Both the position numbers and the translations under genes were made by a program. A stretch of 41,927 nucleotides of DNA from the NCBI GenBank assembly GCA_021647785.1, contig JAKIUC010000040.1:1-41927 (forward strand), in the 5' to 3' direction. The notes under the pieces were generated by a model. The model was not told the origin of the DNA. It saw nothing but the letters and a program-made list of their open reading frames with translations, and searched no databases. The DNA is from Melioribacteraceae bacterium. GTDB lineage: Bacteria; Bacteroidota; Ignavibacteria; Ignavibacteriales; Melioribacteraceae. This document shows positions 27,101 through 35,038 of this stretch, in pieces (position 1 is the stretch's first letter; every line of letters starts with the position of its first letter).

Positions 27101-27696
27101 TGGTTAAACATAAAGCATCAATAATTCACAACTCTTTTCTATTGTTAGCAAAACAAAATTCTGCTGTTACTGATGATGTGTTAAAAAATATTGAAGATCA
27201 ATTTTCCTTAATGAAAAAAGCAAAAAAAAGTGTAACTTCCTCAATCGAAAATGCTTTTTCTGAAAAAGTAGCATTAAGTTTGAAGGAAAACCTTACTGCA
27301 AAAACATTGGATGGCGAGTTTAATGTTTTAGTAGTGGATGATGATAAAGATACACTTTTTACGGTTGGTGAAATTCTTAAGAATGTTGGCTGCAAAGTTA
27401 CGAATGCCAATAATGGTGCGGAATGTCTATCAGCCCTTGAAAACAACAAGCCCGATTTAATTTTGCTTGATATAATGATGCCAATTATGGATGGATTTGA
27501 AACTATCAAAAAAATTAGAATAAATAGTGAAACAAAAAGTTTACTTGTATATGCCATTACTGCTCAAGCAATGTTAGACGATTTAAGTATTATCAGAAAT
27601 AATGGATTTGATGATTTAATTACTAAACCAGTAAATGCTTCAACTCTTTCATTTAAAATTCAACAAGCAATTCAAAAAAGAGCCAATAAATTATGA
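24193..27696 (+). CDS. Membrane hybrid histidine kinase (HAMP-GAF-HisKA-HATPase-REC)
   Basis: 1167 residues. Membrane segments at about 6-27 and 242-264 flank a 210-residue extracytoplasmic sensor. Then come HAMP (265-317, with DELGNLGVVFNKM), GAF (about 330-470), coiled coil (470-525), HisKA with NMSHELRTPLN (His about 536), HATPase_c (NLLSNAIKFTERG, VVDSGIGI, GAGLGLAI) and a C-terminal receiver with VVDDDKD and LILLDIMMP (about 1040-1160). Between ATPase and receiver, about 765-1010 holds two stretches that look like receivers lacking the phosphoacceptor (LILGGDEAS..., ILYIGESEN...LIIVDAVIG). The next gene overlaps by four bases (ATGA), so the pair is translationally coupled. Confidence 0.92.
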   Translation: MKINVRLLLITFVVVVIISLSSTFIYHSVTDTLLKNQHSQALLNSTSDFNFAFQSEIASYDEELINLLNSQTKSIDDSKLDFVFQLTELRTIILKSFIHSNKISKSVLTDSFDDFLKQYPNIVLKFYQLENGKSYFYGKIITEDYLNKLSEKIRAEIVLVINQIPYVSSHSLLNNSYFPYFIKAINNRISNQSFNLYYEELENGDFFSTNYSPDYLINTGEGIKFLLFTIPYDLAEFRDTMQTIAITISLTGILLSLVFVLLFTTKIRKQISLLSDAAKITAAGDLSHRVPIISKDELGNLGVVFNKMLDHIQSNELIERQYSELITIINETPLLKELCDAVLEKIISTTDVSLGVFYVVDNKNAKPISSYGINQSILEAHDKTNFHLNVIEKKKKVELIFEDNPPLIKTGLVEIKIRYLLVMPLVFNKKVIGVIELACEHIPENTPVDFLTKIMEQLAVGLNSALSYEQLENLVNELRILNEEYHKQNLQISEQNSELMELHKEFKKQAEELEAQRKKAVELTHVKSQFLANMSHELRTPLNSIIGLTELISDDASTLLKTKDRLKIVLRNGKKLLSMINNILEFSKIESGKFEVNKSNFILSEFILDIYNAMEPLVADSGLEFEINFNSEYDLLINSDKHKLEQILLNLLSNAIKFTERGKIEIRINIVNNISLQISVVDSGIGITDENKEIIFNEFEQGDLAKTKKYQGAGLGLAICKKYVELIDGIIEITTNEYNGSTFSILLNSVILEKFSIDRSFAFINKNMKRENKTKEVLILGGDEASTKIIAAYFENKNYTTINNDNLSDLLKIGLPENIDGTIINITNQTEKIWKVFSKVRTKNFSPIKLCSLSDYEKSCFILNVFDIITDTENDKRLNQIINIASIATNNIESILYIGESENVFKKEIANIDSSIIFNSSKDIGSIENFNENKKIDLIIVDAVIGNSSTLEKLSSEKSIPVLLYLSKLMVKHKASIIHNSFLLLAKQNSAVTDDVLKNIEDQFSLMKKAKKSVTSSIENAFSEKVALSLKENLTAKTLDGEFNVLVVDDDKDTLFTVGEILKNVGCKVTNANNGAECLSALENNKPDLILLDIMMPIMDGFETIKKIRINSETKSLLVYAITAQAMLDDLSIIRNNGFDDLITKPVNASTLSFKIQQAIQKRANKL

Positions 27697-28376
27697 AAAA
27701 AGTATTAGTAGTTGATGATCAAAAAGATAATGTTTTTGTATTAAAAGATAGACTTCAACGGGAAGGTTATGAAATTTTAGTAGCATACAATGGTGAAACA
27801 TGTATTGAAATTGCGAGGTCTGAAAACCCTGATATTATATTACTTGATGTTATGATGCCCGGTATGTCTGGCTTTGAAGTATGCAAGAAATTATCAAAAT
27901 CTAAAGTAACCGAACTAATTCCGGTTCTATTAGTTACCGCACTAACAGAAGCCGAAGACTTAAAAGAGGGGTTTCAAGCAGGTGCTTTCGATTATATAAA
28001 AAAACCATTTAACAGAATTGAATTAATTGCTCGTGTTAAAGCTGCTTTGCGTTATAGGGAATCGCAGCAGGTGATGCTCGACTTTGAAAAAATGCGAACT
28101 TTTTCCGCCACAGTTTCAACCGCTAATCATGAAATAAAACAACCACTTACTTTAATTAATCTTTCTACTGCTGCTGTAAATAGAGAGTTAGGAAAAGATG
28201 AAATTAGTAGAGAGGTAATTCAAAAAAGAATAGTATTTATTGAGGATGCAGCACGAGATATTATTGCAGTTTTAGATCAGCTTAGTTCAATAAAAACACC
28301 TGTTCTAACCGATTGGGTTAATGATGTAAAATTAATTGATTTGTCTGATGGAGCGAAGAAAAACTCAAGCCAATAG
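27693..28376 (+). CDS. Receiver plus histidine-containing DHp-like protein without ATPase domain
   Basis: 227 residues. A complete receiver (1-120) has VVDDQ, LLDVMMPGMSG (Asp about 52) and YIKKPF. It is followed by a helical region with STANHEIKQPLTLINLST (His about 147), which looks like a HisKA phosphoacceptor box with the usual HE[LI]xxPL pattern. The protein stops about 60 residues later, before any HATPase_c N box. It could be a phosphotransfer relay for the overlapping upstream hybrid kinase, or a kinase that lost its catalytic domain. Its last 12 bases overlap the convergent kinase gene on the other strand. Confidence 0.75.
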   Translation: MKKVLVVDDQKDNVFVLKDRLQREGYEILVAYNGETCIEIARSENPDIILLDVMMPGMSGFEVCKKLSKSKVTELIPVLLVTALTEAEDLKEGFQAGAFDYIKKPFNRIELIARVKAALRYRESQQVMLDFEKMRTFSATVSTANHEIKQPLTLINLSTAAVNRELGKDEISREVIQKRIVFIEDAARDIIAVLDQLSSIKTPVLTDWVNDVKLIDLSDGAKKNSSQ

Positions 28377-29414
28377 GTTTTGAATTTCATCCAGCATCTC
28401 TTCAAAATCATATGGTTTTTTTATCTTTTTATTTATCCCTAAATAAGTTAAATCCTGCTCTATGGTTTCATGAGAACCAGAAGTTAAAATTATTGGGGTT
28501 TCAGAATTACTTTCCCTAATTTTTTTTATCAAATCCAAACCATCCATATCCGGCATAAATTTGTCAATTATTATTAAATCAAAACTCGGAGTGTTTTTAA
28601 ATTTATTCAGTGCCTTCTTCCCACCATCAACTGAAATAACATTGTAATTATAGGAGAAAAGTAAATCGGAGAATAGTTCAAGAATAGTTTTATCATCATC
28701 AACTAACAAAATATTTTGGATTTTTTTTCCTAAAGGTTTTTTTTGCGGAGATGGGATGGTAGGTAAAGTAATAGTGAATGTTGTGCCACTTCCAATTAAA
28801 CTCTTAGCAGAAATACTTCCGTTATGTTCTTCAATAATCTCTTTAACAATTGTTAATCCTTGTCCTGATTCTCTTGCTTTAGTGCTAAATTCAATATCAA
28901 ATATGGATGGCAAATTCTCATCAGAGATTCCCGATCCAGAATCTGAAATATAGATATCAACAAAATTATTTTTGGAAGTATTATTGGCTCTAATTTCTAT
29001 AAGCCCTTTATCATCAATAGATTCAATAGCATTAATAGTAAGATTCAAAAAAGCCCTGTATAAATCAGTGTAATAACCTTCTGTTTTTGGAAGATTTTTT
29101 TCAATATTTATTTTGAGACTAATTCTATTCTCTAAAGATGATTTAACAGTAGAGTGAACATCAGTTAGAATATTTTCAATAGAGATTCGTCTTTTTAATT
29201 TTTTTGAGGTTGGGGAGAGGGAGTTAATAATCTCGATAGCTCTTGTAGAATTTATGCTAAGACCAGTTAGTAGATTTTGAGCGTTTTCGTTTTCAGCCAA
29301 CAGTTTCTGCAATTGTTCAATTGATGTTAGATTACTTGTAAAAATATTATTTAAATCGTGAACTGCTCTTTTAACATTAGTTAATATTTTTTGTTCAGCA
29401 TTGTTAGCGTTCAT
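28365..29414 (-). CDS. Soluble hybrid histidine kinase (HisKA-HATPase-REC)
   Basis: 349 residues with no membrane segment. The H box is atypical: VKRAVHDLNNIFTSNL (His about 19), of the HDLNN type. It is followed by an ATPase domain with LNLTINAIES (N box), ISDSGSGISDE (G1) and GQGLTIVKEIIEEH (G2), and then a receiver (about 232-349) with LLVDDDKT, LIIIDKFMPDMDG and KKPYDF. It lies 19 bases downstream of the NtrC-type regulator on the same strand, so the two are probably a pair. The lack of a sensor domain suggests an internal cue or that it is driven by partner proteins. Confidence 0.88.
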   Translation of the reverse strand: MNANNAEQKILTNVKRAVHDLNNIFTSNLTSIEQLQKLLAENENAQNLLTGLSINSTRAIEIINSLSPTSKKLKRRISIENILTDVHSTVKSSLENRISLKINIEKNLPKTEGYYTDLYRAFLNLTINAIESIDDKGLIEIRANNTSKNNFVDIYISDSGSGISDENLPSIFDIEFSTKARESGQGLTIVKEIIEEHNGSISAKSLIGSGTTFTITLPTIPSPQKKPLGKKIQNILLVDDDKTILELFSDLLFSYNYNVISVDGGKKALNKFKNTPSFDLIIIDKFMPDMDGLDLIKKIRESNSETPIILTSGSHETIEQDLTYLGINKKIKKPYDFEEMLDEIQNLLA

Positions 29415-29433
29415 CTAAATACCATATATAATA

Positions 29434-30789
29434 TTAGTTTATTCGTTTAATATTATACTTCCGAATTTTAGTGTAAAGTGTTTTCTGACTTATTCCTAAA
29501 ACACGAGCTGTATCTTCTCTATTCCAATCATTAGAACTTAGTATTTTCTTTATATGAATCTTTTCCAATTCATCTAAACTTAATGTAACTATGTTTTCTG
29601 CAGTAACAATTAATTCCTCATCATTCCTGTTAACCGGAATGCTTAAATCTTTTGGCTGAATCTCTTCATCTTCAGAAAAAATAAGTGAGCGTTCAATTAT
29701 ATGTTCCAATTCTCTTACATTACCAGGAAATGAATATCGTATCAAAATATGTTGAGATTCTTTCGATAATCTTTTTATTGAACGAACAGATGATTTTTTT
29801 CGAAGAAAATATTCTGCGAGTATTAATATATCATTTCCTCGCTTACTTAATGGAGGAATTGTGAGTGTAATTACATTTAATCTAAAAAGTAAATCTCGTC
29901 TAAAGTTCTTCTTGTCAGATTCTTCCATTAGGTTTTTATTTGTAGCTCCAATTACTCTAACATCAGAAGAAAGATTAGTAACTCCGCCAACTCGTCTAAA
30001 TTCACCATTTTCTAAAAACCTTAAAAGTTTTGGCTGTAGTGATAAACTTAACTCACCAATCTCATCCAAAAACAATGTGCCTCCATTAGCCATTTCAACC
30101 AACCCTTGCTTGGATGTTTTTGCATCGGTGAAGGCTCCTTTTTCATAACCAAAAAGTTCACTCTCAATTAGTGCATCAGGCAAAGAGGCACAGTTAACAG
30201 CAACAAAGGGTTTTTCATTTCTGTTTGATTGTTTGTGAACAAGTTCTGCAAATAATTCTTTACCAGTTCCTGTTTCTCCTTCAAGTAAAATGTTTGAATC
30301 TGATTTTGCAGCTCTTTCTGTAAGTGAAATAAGATCTTTAATTGCGGGGCTTTCACCAATTATAGACTTAGGTTTTTCGTTATAAATCTTTTTTTCAAGA
30401 ACTCTATTTTTAATAAGTAGATTTTTATGCTCCAAAGCTCTTTCAATAATTACTACTAACTGACCAAATTCATAAGGCTTAGTTATAAAATCGTATGCAC
30501 CATCTTTAATACATTGTATTGCTGTTCTAATTTCTGTTTTTGCTGTAAGAACTATTACTTGTAAATCGGGCTGATTCTCTTTTGTATATTGTAGTACTTC
30601 TTCCCCTTGAACATCAGTCATTTCAAGGTCTAACAAAAGTAAATCGTAAGTTTTTTTCTTAAGGTTCTCAATAGCATATTTACCATCAAATGTAATATCA
30701 ACTGCAAACCCTTCATTGATAAGCTCCTCCTTAAGCAGATAGCATAAGGTTTGGTCATCATCAGTTATTAATATTTGTCCGTTTTTCAT
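29434..30789 (-). CDS. NtrC-family sigma-54-dependent response regulator
   Basis: 451 residues. Receiver (1-120) with ITDDDQT and LLLLDLEM (Asp about 54); AAA+ domain (about 143-370) with Walker A GETGTGKE (171-178), GAFTDA (218-223) in place of the usual GAFTGA, Walker B GGTLFLDEIGEL and the sensor block FPGNVRELEHIIERSL; Fis-type HTH at the end (EDTARVLGISQKTLYTKIRK, about 425-444). It would open promoters with sigma-54 in response to phosphorylation. A TATATTTG, similar to the Bacteroidota -7 box, lies upstream at about 30820-30827 on the minus strand. No sigma-54 -24/-12 promoter was recognised in the window. Confidence 0.92.
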   Translation of the reverse strand: MKNGQILITDDDQTLCYLLKEELINEGFAVDITFDGKYAIENLKKKTYDLLLLDLEMTDVQGEEVLQYTKENQPDLQVIVLTAKTEIRTAIQCIKDGAYDFITKPYEFGQLVVIIERALEHKNLLIKNRVLEKKIYNEKPKSIIGESPAIKDLISLTERAAKSDSNILLEGETGTGKELFAELVHKQSNRNEKPFVAVNCASLPDALIESELFGYEKGAFTDAKTSKQGLVEMANGGTLFLDEIGELSLSLQPKLLRFLENGEFRRVGGVTNLSSDVRVIGATNKNLMEESDKKNFRRDLLFRLNVITLTIPPLSKRGNDILILAEYFLRKKSSVRSIKRLSKESQHILIRYSFPGNVRELEHIIERSLIFSEDEEIQPKDLSIPVNRNDEELIVTAENIVTLSLDELEKIHIKKILSSNDWNREDTARVLGISQKTLYTKIRKYNIKRIN

Positions 30790-30852
30790 AAAACTCTAAT
30801 AGTTTATTTTCCAATAACAAATATAAAGATAATTTATATAATCATTGGTTGC

Positions 30853-31800
30853 TTATTCCCCTTTTAATATTGGGCTAACATTTCCACCCGATAAAATTAG
30901 TGCAACTCTCTTGTTCAAAAATAATTCTGGGTTCTCCAATACAACTGCTAATACCGTTGCGGATGAAGGCTCAATCAGAATTTTCATTCTCTCCCAAATT
31001 AAATACATTGCTGCTTTTATTGAATCTTCAGAGACTGTAATAATCCTATCTATACCCTTTTTAATTATATTAAATGTTTTATCACTAAGGGATGTTAATA
31101 ATCCATCAGCAATAGTCTGTGGGTTCACAGATGGATAAATTTTATTGTCTCTAATTGAACGGTAGGCATCATCCGCTCCTTTGGGTTCAGCCCCTATTAC
31201 TTTTGTTGAATTAGAAAAATAATGTGTTGATAAAATTGAACCACTTAACAATCCACCACCACCAACCGGAGTAATTAGATAATCTAAATTATCAAGTTCT
31301 TCATAAATTTCTTTGGCACACGTAGCTTGTCCAGTAATAATACGGTAATCATCGTATGGATGAATAAACGCAGCAGAAGTTTCTTGCACAATTTTGTTTA
31401 AAGTCTTTTCTCTATCCTGCAAAGTTGGGTTACAGAAAGTAATGTTTCCTCCATAACTTTGCACGGCTCTTATTTTTATTTTTGGTGCAGTATTGGGCAT
31501 TGCAATATATGAAGGTACTCCTAATTTTTGTGCGGCTAATGCTAAAGCCCCAGCATGGTTACCCGATGAGTGAGTTGCCACACCATTTTTAAGTTTACTA
31601 TTCTTTAGAGAGAGTATTGCATTTGTTGCTCCACGCATTTTAAAGGCTCCTGCTTTCTGGAAATTTTCACATTTAAAGAAAAGTGAACTACTGAAAATAT
31701 TATTAATTGATGAAGAAGTTAAGATAGGTGTACGATGAATAAACTCTTTAATTTTATTGTGAGTTGTTTCAATATCATTATGAGTAGGTATTCTGTTCAT
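30853..31800 (-). CDS. Threonine dehydratase/serine racemase-type PLP enzyme
   Basis: 315-residue fold-type II PLP enzyme. Lysine for the cofactor sits in KAGAFKMRGA (about Lys 54), the substrate loop is SSGNHAGALALAA (about 78-90), the phosphate loop is TPVGGGGLLSGS (about 177-188) and the C-terminal block is LILSGGNVS (about 300-308). Length matches the catabolic TdcB or serine racemase group and excludes biosynthetic IlvA, which has an extra regulatory ACT-like domain. It would deaminate L-threonine or L-serine, or racemise serine. Nine bases separate it from the upstream TetR gene, so they share a transcript. Confidence 0.88.
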   Translation of the reverse strand: MNRIPTHNDIETTHNKIKEFIHRTPILTSSSINNIFSSSLFFKCENFQKAGAFKMRGATNAILSLKNSKLKNGVATHSSGNHAGALALAAQKLGVPSYIAMPNTAPKIKIRAVQSYGGNITFCNPTLQDREKTLNKIVQETSAAFIHPYDDYRIITGQATCAKEIYEELDNLDYLITPVGGGGLLSGSILSTHYFSNSTKVIGAEPKGADDAYRSIRDNKIYPSVNPQTIADGLLTSLSDKTFNIIKKGIDRIITVSEDSIKAAMYLIWERMKILIEPSSATVLAVVLENPELFLNKRVALILSGGNVSPILKGE

Positions 31801-31809
31801 AATAAAAAG

Positions 31810-32454
31810 TTATTTCTTAATTGAAGTCCAAAAATAATTGATATGTTCTTCACTCTTTTTATTTAACAATTTCCAATCAGTTTTCTCGGTTGTTAAATGT
31901 TGCAGTCGTAACATAAAGAGTGGATAAACAAATTCTCTTGCAAGAATGTTAGGGTCATGTTTTTTAATAAATCTATAATTTAGCATTTGAGTAAAAATCA
32001 TTTCCCAAATTTTAATAGTTTCATCTATCAATAAATTGATAGAAATCTTATTTTCATCCACGCTTTGTAGGTACTCACCTTGCAGGTGCTCACTTTGTAA
32101 GTGTTCACTTCTGAACTGTTCAATTAAAACCAATTTCAAATATTTTTTTTGTTTTTCACTATCCCACTCTTTTAAAAGTATCTTAACAAAATTTTCGATA
32201 AAAACTTTTGGCTTATTCAGCCTATCTAACAACTCATCTGTTAATAATTCAACACCAACTGAATACTTTTTTGCATCTTTAATTAGCTCGTTTAAAATCT
32301 CTTTTTTTGAGGGGAAATAATTATATAAGGCACTCTCTCTAACTCCAGCTTTCTTTCCAATATCCCTTACCGAACCACCGGCAAAACCATATTGTGAAAA
32401 CAGATTTAGAGCTTCATCTTTAATTCGTTCTTTTGTGTTTTTTCCTTTTGGCAT
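31810..32454 (-). CDS. TetR-family transcriptional regulator
   Basis: 214 residues. The N-terminal helix-turn-helix (about 8-55) is typical: KERIKDEALNLFSQYGFAGG, VRDIGKKAGVRESALYNYFPSKKEILNEL. The ligand-binding part is helical. At about 112-131 lies a run of four imperfect pentapeptides (EQFRS, EHLQS, EHLQG, EYLQS), encoded by four 15-base units at 32063-32122. The gene heads the unit with the dehydratase-like gene and is divergent from the ArsP_2-like permease (115 bases between starts), so it may repress either or both. Confidence 0.88.
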   Translation of the reverse strand: MPKGKNTKERIKDEALNLFSQYGFAGGSVRDIGKKAGVRESALYNYFPSKKEILNELIKDAKKYSVGVELLTDELLDRLNKPKVFIENFVKILLKEWDSEKQKKYLKLVLIEQFRSEHLQSEHLQGEYLQSVDENKISINLLIDETIKIWEMIFTQMLNYRFIKKHDPNILAREFVYPLFMLRLQHLTTEKTDWKLLNKKSEEHINYFWTSIKK

Positions 32455-32569
32455 TACATTACCATTAAAGTTAAAAGCTATTTAAGCAGATAATTACTCT
32501 AATAAAATAATTAATTTAGCTATTAAAATCTCGTATGTTTACAGTTTAAAAACCAATTGATAATACAGA

Positions 32570-33598
32570 ATGCACGAACACTCATCAAACATACTTCTTA
32601 ATGCCTTAACAATAACCAGTTTCGTTTTTACAATGATGCTTCTTATTGAATATATCAATGTTGTTACAAAGGGGAGTTGGCAGTATAAGATTTCAAAAAG
32701 CAAGTATGGGCAATACTTACTTGGCGTTTTTTTTGGTATAATTCCCGGATGCCTTGGTGCGTATGCTATTGTATCTCTATATTCCCACGGGGTTGTTGGG
32801 TTTGGTGCATTAGTTGCTACAATGATTGCTACCAGTGGTGATGAAGCCTATGTGATGTTATCACTGTTTCCTGCAAAGGCAATTTGGTTATTTTTAATTA
32901 TTGCAGTAATTGGGTTTGTTGTAGGAATTACAACTGATGTTGTAATGAAAAAATTTAATCTTAACTTCGATAGTGAACAACATAAACTTGAGGTTCATGA
33001 AAATGAAGCGAGTCCATGCTTTTCAATTAGGGATATTGCCGAACACTTAAAAAGGATTACATTCCAAAGAGCATTGCTTATAACTCTTCTAATTTTATTA
33101 ATCGGGCTTCAAGTCCCTAATTTTACTGGGCAACATGAGTTGAGTTGGATAAATATAACCCTAATACTTTCGGCAATATTCGGATTATTTGTTGTTATAA
33201 CTGTACCCGATCATTTTTTGGAGGAGCATCTTTGGGAACATGTTCTTAAAAAACATTTATTAAAAATATTTTTATGGACTTTAGGAGCGTTGGCTGCAAT
33301 TCATTTTCTTGAAATGTTTTTTGATTTATCTCAATGGATTGAATCGAACTTATGGATTGTTTTAATTGTTGCTGTAATTATTGGTGTTATTCCCGAGTCG
33401 GGTCCGCACTTGGTCTTTATTACACTTTTTGTGAGTGGTACAATTCCGTTTTCTATTCTTATTGCCAGCTCTATTGTTCAAGACGGGCATGGTACTATAC
33501 CTCTATTAGCACTATCAAAAAAAAGTTTTATGGCATTGAAAGCCATTAATCTTGTTGTAGGATTTGTTGTGGGAGCCGTTGGGTTAGTTTTTTATTAA
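32570..33598 (+). CDS. Putative ten-helix heavy-metal/manganese permease (ArsP_2-like)
   Basis: 342-residue integral membrane protein, two halves of about five helices each. It starts with a His-containing MHEHSSNILLNAL. GIIPGCLGAYAIVSLYSHG and ATSGDEAYVMLSLFP (about 63-107) and the second-half counterpart GVIPESGPHLVFITLFVSG and SSIVQDGHG (about 275-310) repeat the pattern G-x-I-P-G/E...G-D/G, as expected for internal duplication. This resembles the putative manganese transporter/ArsP_2 family. A central His/Glu-rich loop (EHLWEHVLKKH) may bind metal. It is divergent from a TetR gene. Substrate is not determined by the sequence. Confidence 0.75.
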   Translation: MHEHSSNILLNALTITSFVFTMMLLIEYINVVTKGSWQYKISKSKYGQYLLGVFFGIIPGCLGAYAIVSLYSHGVVGFGALVATMIATSGDEAYVMLSLFPAKAIWLFLIIAVIGFVVGITTDVVMKKFNLNFDSEQHKLEVHENEASPCFSIRDIAEHLKRITFQRALLITLLILLIGLQVPNFTGQHELSWINITLILSAIFGLFVVITVPDHFLEEHLWEHVLKKHLLKIFLWTLGALAAIHFLEMFFDLSQWIESNLWIVLIVAVIIGVIPESGPHLVFITLFVSGTIPFSILIASSIVQDGHGTIPLLALSKKSFMALKAINLVVGFVVGAVGLVFY

Positions 33599-33688
33599 TT
33601 TATTCGAAAAATTATATTCTAAATTTCATCATTCTTCTTTATTTTTGTAACTGTATAAATTAACTATCCTCAAATTATTAAAAATAAT

Positions 33689-35038
33689 ATGAACGAATTT
33701 TCATCACACGAAATAAAAATAGTCAAAAGTGAGTTTGCAAAGCATTTGGCAAATGATACCGATAGTGAACTATTAAATAAAACCGAGAAGTTTTTTGAAC
33801 GAATATTAAAAAACAATAATGCTATTAAATTATTGATTGATGTAGAATCGAGCAGAGTTGTTAATAGCAACAAGAGTGCACAACTGTTTTATGGTTATTC
33901 AGAAGATGAATTGCATCAAAAGGAGATTTACGATTTAAACGTTTTAAAAGAAGATGAAGTAAAAGCAGAGCATCAACGGTCTCAAAAGTTAGGAAGAGAT
34001 TATTTTGAAAGCCGCCAAAAAAACTCAAAAGGTGAAACTAAATCGGTTATGGTGCGTTCAACATCCCTAAAAATAAAGAGGAAAGATTATATATATCTCA
34101 TAATTCACGAGATGCCTGAAGATAAAAAGATTGAAGAGAAAGCAAAAAAAAAAGAACTGCCAGTCTATTCTTTAATATCAGAAAGCAATGATAATGTATT
34201 GGAAGAAGATTTAAGTTTTTTAGAGCAAAACGCAAAAGATTTAGTCTATTTGTCTAATAAGCTTGCAGAATCTGAAAAGAAATTACAGCAGCTTAATGCA
34301 AATAAGGATAGGTTTTTCTCAATTATTTCGCATGATTTAAAAAACAGCTTTTTCTCTGTAATGGGATTGAGCAAGATTCTGGCAGACCCAGAGAATAATG
34401 ACTCGGAAGATAAAAAAATTGAAACGGCACAAATGCTTCATAATAGTTCAAAAAACCTTTACGCCTTTTTAGAAAATTTGCTTAGCTGGGCAAGGGTACA
34501 ACGAGGGGAAATAGATTTTGAACCTGAAGAACACCAACTTTATGACATTGTTGCTGAAGTAACCTATCTCTTTAATCCTAAAGCTAAGCAGAGTGGAATT
34601 AAACTGATAAATAAAATTGGTAACGACAAAGTGGTTTATTGCGACCAAAATATGGTAAAAACGATACTCAGAAATTTTGTTTCAAATGCACTAAACTTTA
34701 CAAAAGAATTTGGGCAAGTTGTTATTGATGCAAAAGTCGATAATGAAAAAGTTACCCTCTCTGTTGCAGATACTGGTGTTGGAATTAGTAAAGAGAATGC
34801 TGAAAAACTTTTTAGGATTGATGAAAAGCATATTGAAACCAATGTTAATGGTGAAAGGGGTACAGGGCTTGGTCTAATTCTTTGTAAAGAATTTATTGAA
34901 AAGCACAAAGGTGATGTTTGGATTGAGAGTGAAATTGGGAAAGGGAGTAAGTTTTATTTTACACTTCCATTAAAAAAGAATTCTTCGACAAGCTCAGAAC
35001 ATCGCACTTCGGCAAACTCGGTGCATAGCAAGGATTAA
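33689..35038 (+). CDS. Soluble PAS-domain histidine kinase
   Basis: 449 residues, no membrane segment. A PAS domain (about 33-145) with SAQLFYGYSEDEL is followed by a linker coiled coil (about 175-205), HisKA with SIISHDLKNSFFSVMGLSKI (His about 215) and HATPase_c (NFVSNALNFT, VADTGVGIS, GTGLGLILCKEFIEKH). The last 20 residues (SSTSSEHRTSANSVHSKD region) are encoded by two 22-base repeat units (34983-35028) that look like a dispersed repeat. The kinase proper ends at about residue 430. Its final four bases overlap the convergent barrel gene. A TATTTTTG at 33640-33647 could be a -7 box. Confidence 0.88.
   Translation: MNEFSSHEIKIVKSEFAKHLANDTDSELLNKTEKFFERILKNNNAIKLLIDVESSRVVNSNKSAQLFYGYSEDELHQKEIYDLNVLKEDEVKAEHQRSQKLGRDYFESRQKNSKGETKSVMVRSTSLKIKRKDYIYLIIHEMPEDKKIEEKAKKKELPVYSLISESNDNVLEEDLSFLEQNAKDLVYLSNKLAESEKKLQQLNANKDRFFSIISHDLKNSFFSVMGLSKILADPENNDSEDKKIETAQMLHNSSKNLYAFLENLLSWARVQRGEIDFEPEEHQLYDIVAEVTYLFNPKAKQSGIKLINKIGNDKVVYCDQNMVKTILRNFVSNALNFTKEFGQVVIDAKVDNEKVTLSVADTGVGISKENAEKLFRIDEKHIETNVNGERGTGLGLILCKEFIEKHKGDVWIESEIGKGSKFYFTLPLKKNSSTSSEHRTSANSVHSKD
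34983..35028 (+). repeat. Tandem pair of 22-base REP-like units inside the kinase C-terminus
   Basis: Unit 1 (34983-35004) begins CTTCGACAAGCTCAG and unit 2 (35007-35028) begins CTTCGGCAAACTCGG; they are separated by CA. The word CTTCGACAAGCTCAG is familiar from dispersed palindromic repeats in many Bacteroidota/Chlorobiota genomes. It contributes the non-conserved tail of the kinase. Confidence 0.55.

Noticed and set aside
32455-32569. Possible metal riboswitch before the ArsP_2-like permease
   Set aside because: No conserved manganese riboswitch stem or loop sequence could be recognised in 115 bases.
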